Of a stretch of 64,000 nucleotides of DNA, positions 61,642 through 64,000 are shown one piece after another. Positions within the stretch are counted from its first letter, which is position 1. Each line of letters begins with the position of its first letter. A program made the translations under genes and the position numbers. Below the pieces are notes generated by a model. The model was not told the DNA's origin. It saw only the letters and a program-made list of their open reading frames with translations, and searched no databases. Location of the stretch: NCBI GenBank assembly GCA_000632805.1, contig CP007444.1, positions 1,798,001-1,862,000 on the forward strand. The letters run 5' to 3'. Source of the DNA: Dyella jiangningensis. GTDB lineage: Bacteria > Pseudomonadota > Gammaproteobacteria > Xanthomonadales > Rhodanobacteraceae.

Positions 61642-63024
61642 CTAGAGCGCGAGCCAGGCGTACACGTAGAGCGTGTTGTTATCCGATGCGCGCCTTCCTG
61701 CGCCGTCCACGTTGTGTACCAGGCCACTGAAGCGGGCGTACCAGGTGTACTGGAGGCCCAGTCTGAGATTGGCATAGGGCTGTGCCCAGGAACTTGCCTG
61801 GCCAAAGGGGTTGTAGTTCAGCTCGACGACACCGCCCTGCGTGTTGGGACGGCCGTTGTTGCCATACAGCGTCTCGTCCGCGCTGCCGTTATCGATAAAA
61901 CCGCCCAGGGTGGCGCCCCAGGTGTTCTTGTACCAGTAGCTGGCGTTGAGATTCAGCGCGCGGAGATTGTTGCTTAGATTCGACGAGCCGCCCGCATCGT
62001 AGGTTGCGTCCAGATGCTGTTGCTCGTTGATGAAGAGCCCATTCACCGTGACAAGGTGGTCGCCACCCGAGAGAAACTGATAGCTCGCATCGACGCCGTA
62101 GTCATCGAACTTGTCGGTTGCGCCCGAGATTGCCGCGGCGTTGCCGTCCGCGTTGGTCCCTACAAGGCCGCGCGCCGCATGGAGCAGGAAGCCGCCCACC
62201 TCGACGTTGCCCGACGGTATGGTCCAGGTGTAGGAGACTCTCGCGTAGGGCGCCGTGCCCGAAATTCGCCCGCCGAAATCGGCGTTGACGGCACGCAGGA
62301 AAGCCGGCGACAAACTGCGATACAGACCCCCTTCGAGATACAGCGCGCCCTTGACCTGGGTGTAGATGTTGACGCCTACCACCTGTCCTGCGAATCCACC
62401 CATCAACATCGGCGTCGCCGGCGCTCCCGGCGCCAGGTCGGGCGCCATATAGGGAAACTGCCATGCGGGTGCCGTGTTGAAGACGTCCGTGACGGTGGGA
62501 TTGTTGTTGAGCGACACGCCCCATATCGCCGATTGCCCGGCAATGGAATAGGGGTGCGCATAGCGCAGGTCACTGTTGTCCCAGCCGAGCAGGCCGCCGT
62601 TCTCCGAATACGTGGCCTGCGCCATGACGCCGAGATGGTCGCTCAGCCGGCTCGCCAGAAACACCGATGCCTGCTGCAGCTCCGTATTGTTGTTCGTGCT
62701 GAAATCGTCCGCGGGCGGCGAGGTCTGCGCCTTCTGCGTCTTGGTGAAGCTCTCTACCAGCATCATCGACAACGGCACCTTGGTATCGTCGCCCGCCTTC
62801 AGCGTGTACCCCAGCAACTTGAACTGACGGCCGAACGGCGTGAGCTGAGGCCCAAAGCCGCCGACGTGGCAGGCCACGCATGGCTGATGGGTCTGCCGCG
62901 CAAAGGAGGGTACGGCTCGCGCATGCGGTGCCCAGGCGAGCAATGCGCATAGCAGGAAGAGCCATGCCGGCAGGGTACGGCGATGCCACGTCCAGCCTGC
63001 AGCCGTCACGAAAGTCATGTTCAT
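61642..63024 (-). CDS. Cyc2-like monoheme cytochrome-porin fusion, outer membrane
   Basis: 460 residues. Signal peptide (LPAWLFLLCALLAWAPHARA, cut about residue 37), then VPSFARQTHQPCVACHVGGFGPQLTPFGRQFKLLGYTLKAG. The heme c site CVACH (49-53) followed by LTPFGRQFKLLGY is the Cyc2 signature. The remaining ~380 residues alternate like an outer-membrane beta-barrel with many aromatic girdle positions and end in YVYAWLAL. Cyc2 proteins of iron oxidisers take electrons from Fe(II) across the outer membrane; for this branch the function is not established. Divergent from a HiPIP gene. The ribosome site (GGGAGA) is inside a stem-loop at 63033-63064. Confidence 0.82.
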   Translation of the reverse strand: MNMTFVTAAGWTWHRRTLPAWLFLLCALLAWAPHARAVPSFARQTHQPCVACHVGGFGPQLTPFGRQFKLLGYTLKAGDDTKVPLSMMLVESFTKTQKAQTSPPADDFSTNNNTELQQASVFLASRLSDHLGVMAQATYSENGGLLGWDNSDLRYAHPYSIAGQSAIWGVSLNNNPTVTDVFNTAPAWQFPYMAPDLAPGAPATPMLMGGFAGQVVGVNIYTQVKGALYLEGGLYRSLSPAFLRAVNADFGGRISGTAPYARVSYTWTIPSGNVEVGGFLLHAARGLVGTNADGNAAAISGATDKFDDYGVDASYQFLSGGDHLVTVNGLFINEQQHLDATYDAGGSSNLSNNLRALNLNASYWYKNTWGATLGGFIDNGSADETLYGNNGRPNTQGGVVELNYNPFGQASSWAQPYANLRLGLQYTWYARFSGLVHNVDGAGRRASDNNTLYVYAWLAL

Positions 63025-63030
63025 GATGCG

Positions 63031-63064
63031 TCTCCCAAGCAGCGAGCCTGTCGGCAGCTTGGGA
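63031..63064 (-). promoter_or_regulatory. Stem-loop covering the ribosome site of the Cyc2-like gene
   Basis: TCCCAAGC and GCTTGGGA arms (8 bp, 16-base loop) at 63033-63064 end directly in the ribosome site GGGAGA (63036-63031), 6 bases before the ATG at 63024. In RNA the 3' arm would hide the site, so translation may depend on temperature, a ligand, or an sRNA. The structure is seen; the control is inferred. Confidence 0.5.
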
Positions 63065-63221
63065 GCATGGGTAAACGGTTCATTGACGGAAATCAGCTAA
63101 ACCGCGGGTCGGTTCCTTATCGTGGCATCAGGCGGCGGATGTCCGGGTCGCCGTGGTTGGTACACCTGAATCGTCGTGATGCCGCATGGCCGAAGGTCCA
63201 TGCCGCCAAGGAGAAACGTCC

Positions 63222-63554
63222 ATGTCCACGCAAAACGAAGGGTGCGAAGCGCGCCGCCATTTTCTGAAACTGAGCGCCACGGCCGCGGCTATCGCGTGGG
63301 TCGGGACGATACCCAGGGAGTCCCGCGCCTCCGAGGCGCCCCACCTCGCCGAGGACGATGCCACCGCGAAAGTCCTCGGTTATGTCGAGGATGCAAGCAA
63401 ATCCAAGGACGCCAGGTTCAAGGCCGGCCAGAAGTGCGCCTCTTGCCAGCTCTATACGGGCGGTCCGAGCGGCTACGGCCCGTGCCAGATATTCCCGGGA
63501 AAGACCGTCAACGCCGAGGGATGGTGCAGCTCGTACATGCCGAAGAAGGCCTGA
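63222..63554 (+). CDS. High-potential iron-sulfur protein (HiPIP)
   Basis: 110 residues from ATG 63222, with AAGGAG 9 bases upstream. A Tat-type signal (RRHFLKLSATAAAIAWVG) exports the folded protein. The mature protein holds the four Cys ligands of the 4Fe-4S cluster: C72 and C75 (KCASCQLY), C88 (GYGPCQIF) and C102 (EGWCSSY), with exact HiPIP spacing and the conserved Tyr/Trp around them. HiPIPs are soluble periplasmic electron carriers, and in Acidithiobacillus one (Iro) is linked to Fe(II) oxidation. The divergent Cyc2-like gene makes this a likely electron acceptor for it; no direct evidence is in the sequence. Confidence 0.93.
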   Translation: MSTQNEGCEARRHFLKLSATAAAIAWVGTIPRESRASEAPHLAEDDATAKVLGYVEDASKSKDARFKAGQKCASCQLYTGGPSGYGPCQIFPGKTVNAEGWCSSYMPKKA

Positions 63555-63562
63555 TGGGGAAG

Positions 63563-63596
63563 GGTGCCACGGCTTGCGGCTTCACGGCGTGGCACC
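63563..63596. terminator. Two-way stem-loop between convergent HiPIP and MgtA genes
   Basis: GGTGCCACG (63563-63571) pairs perfectly with CGTGGCACC (63588-63596) around a 16-base loop. It lies 8 bases past the HiPIP stop and 20 before the stop of the minus-strand ATPase. The plus-strand sequence after it is moderately T-rich. Confidence 0.55.
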
Positions 63597-63616
63597 ACCT
63601 CCGTCAGCTTCTTTCT

Positions 63617-64000
63617 TCAGGTCAGTCCGAAGCGCCGGTGCAGCCATCGCTTGACCACGTAGGTCAGCGCAAGATAGGCGGTCAGCACGAATCCCAGCAG
63701 TGGCCAATAGGCGGCGGGCAGGGGCGCAAAGCCCAGGAGCCCGCGAAGCGGCGAATGAGGCAGCCATAGCCCGACCAGGCAGATGGAGACGCTCGTGACA
63801 GCCAAGGGAAGGCTGGGCCGGCTTTCCACGAACGGCGTGCGCGCGGTGCGAATGACGTGGATGATCAGGGTCTGCGACAGCAGCGACTCGACGAACCAAC
63901 CGGTCTGGAACAAGGCGGCCTGCGCGGGCGTATGGGCGCCGAGCAGGTAGAACATGATGCCGAACGTCGCGTAATCGAAGATCGAACTGATCGGCCCGAT
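63617..64000 (-). CDS. Mg2+ P-type ATPase (MgtA/MgtB type), C-terminus only
   Basis: The window edge cuts the gene, leaving about 127 C-terminal residues: IGPISSIFDYATFGIMFYLL then FQTGWFVESLLSQTLIIHVIRTARTPFVES and three more membrane helices to the stop. FQTGWFVESL..Q is the signature of Mg2+-translocating P-type ATPases of the MgtA/MgtB family, which import Mg2+ in low-magnesium conditions. Catalytic domains lie outside the window. Confidence 0.9.
   Translation of the reverse strand: MGPISSIFDYATFGIMFYLLGAHTPAQAALFQTGWFVESLLSQTLIIHVIRTARTPFVESRPSLPLAVTSVSICLVGLWLPHSPLRGLLGFAPLPAAYWPLLGFVLTAYLALTYVVKRWLHRRFGLT

Overview
The window looks like a chromosome segment from a GC-rich gammaproteobacterium of the Xanthomonadales, most likely Rhodanobacteraceae (Dyella, Luteibacter or Rhodanobacter type). 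The pointers are an Oar-like TonB receptor, Xanthomonas-style oxidative L-fucose catabolism, orphan receiver proteins and repeats of the 'TAGGAGCGCACCCAGTGCGCGA' kind between genes. The genus is an inference. No rRNA, tRNA, CRISPR array, intact insertion sequence or prophage was seen. Both ends cut genes: a cyclopropane fatty acid synthase on the left and a Mg2+ P-type ATPase on the right.

Layout. 1-4780 (-): a tightly coupled membrane-lipid operon (small secreted peptide, periplasmic protein, acyl desaturase, FAD amine-oxidase-like protein, DUF1365, Cfa). 4949-9134: an orphan receiver protein and an Oar-like TonB-dependent transporter. 9452-13120: two small proteins and a PAS-GGDEF-EAL protein. 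13423-17503 (-): cytochrome b561, cation P-type ATPase and a VIT-family transporter behind a well placed Anr/FNR-type box. 17807-21827: a KaiC-like double ATPase overlapping a hybrid histidine kinase, then an orphan receiver. 22164-24940: a decaying stretch with a VOC gene carrying one stop codon, a membrane-protein pseudogene with three lesions, and an orphan HigA-like gene.

25174-47008 is the centrepiece, a fucosylated-glycan utilisation region. An IclR regulator is divergent from a fucose permease and mutarotase. A minus-strand operon encodes the whole oxidative L-fucose route (fucose dehydrogenase, fuconolactonase, 2-keto-3-deoxy-fuconate dehydrogenase, diketo-acid hydrolase, fuconate dehydratase) and ends in an L-lactate dehydrogenase that would use the lactate produced. 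A divergent plus-strand operon encodes glucokinase and five exported glycosidases (GH2, GH29, GH18, GH20, GH3), followed by a convergent second GH29. The set resembles the plant N-glycan (nix) cluster of Xanthomonas campestris without its mannosidases. Both control regions carry the same 14-base motif, so they probably form one IclR regulon. The fuconolactonase gene is frameshifted by one extra base in a run of five.

47352-64000: sulfite dehydrogenase with its cytochrome, a penicillin-acylase-family protein, an assortment of regulators and hydrolases (GlxA-type AraC, alpha/beta hydrolases, PhzF, LysR, ATP-grasp, GNAT), a Tat-exported Gfo/Idh/MocA oxidoreductase, and a Cyc2-like monoheme cytochrome-porin divergent from a HiPIP. 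That last pair is a possible outer-membrane to periplasm electron-transfer module.
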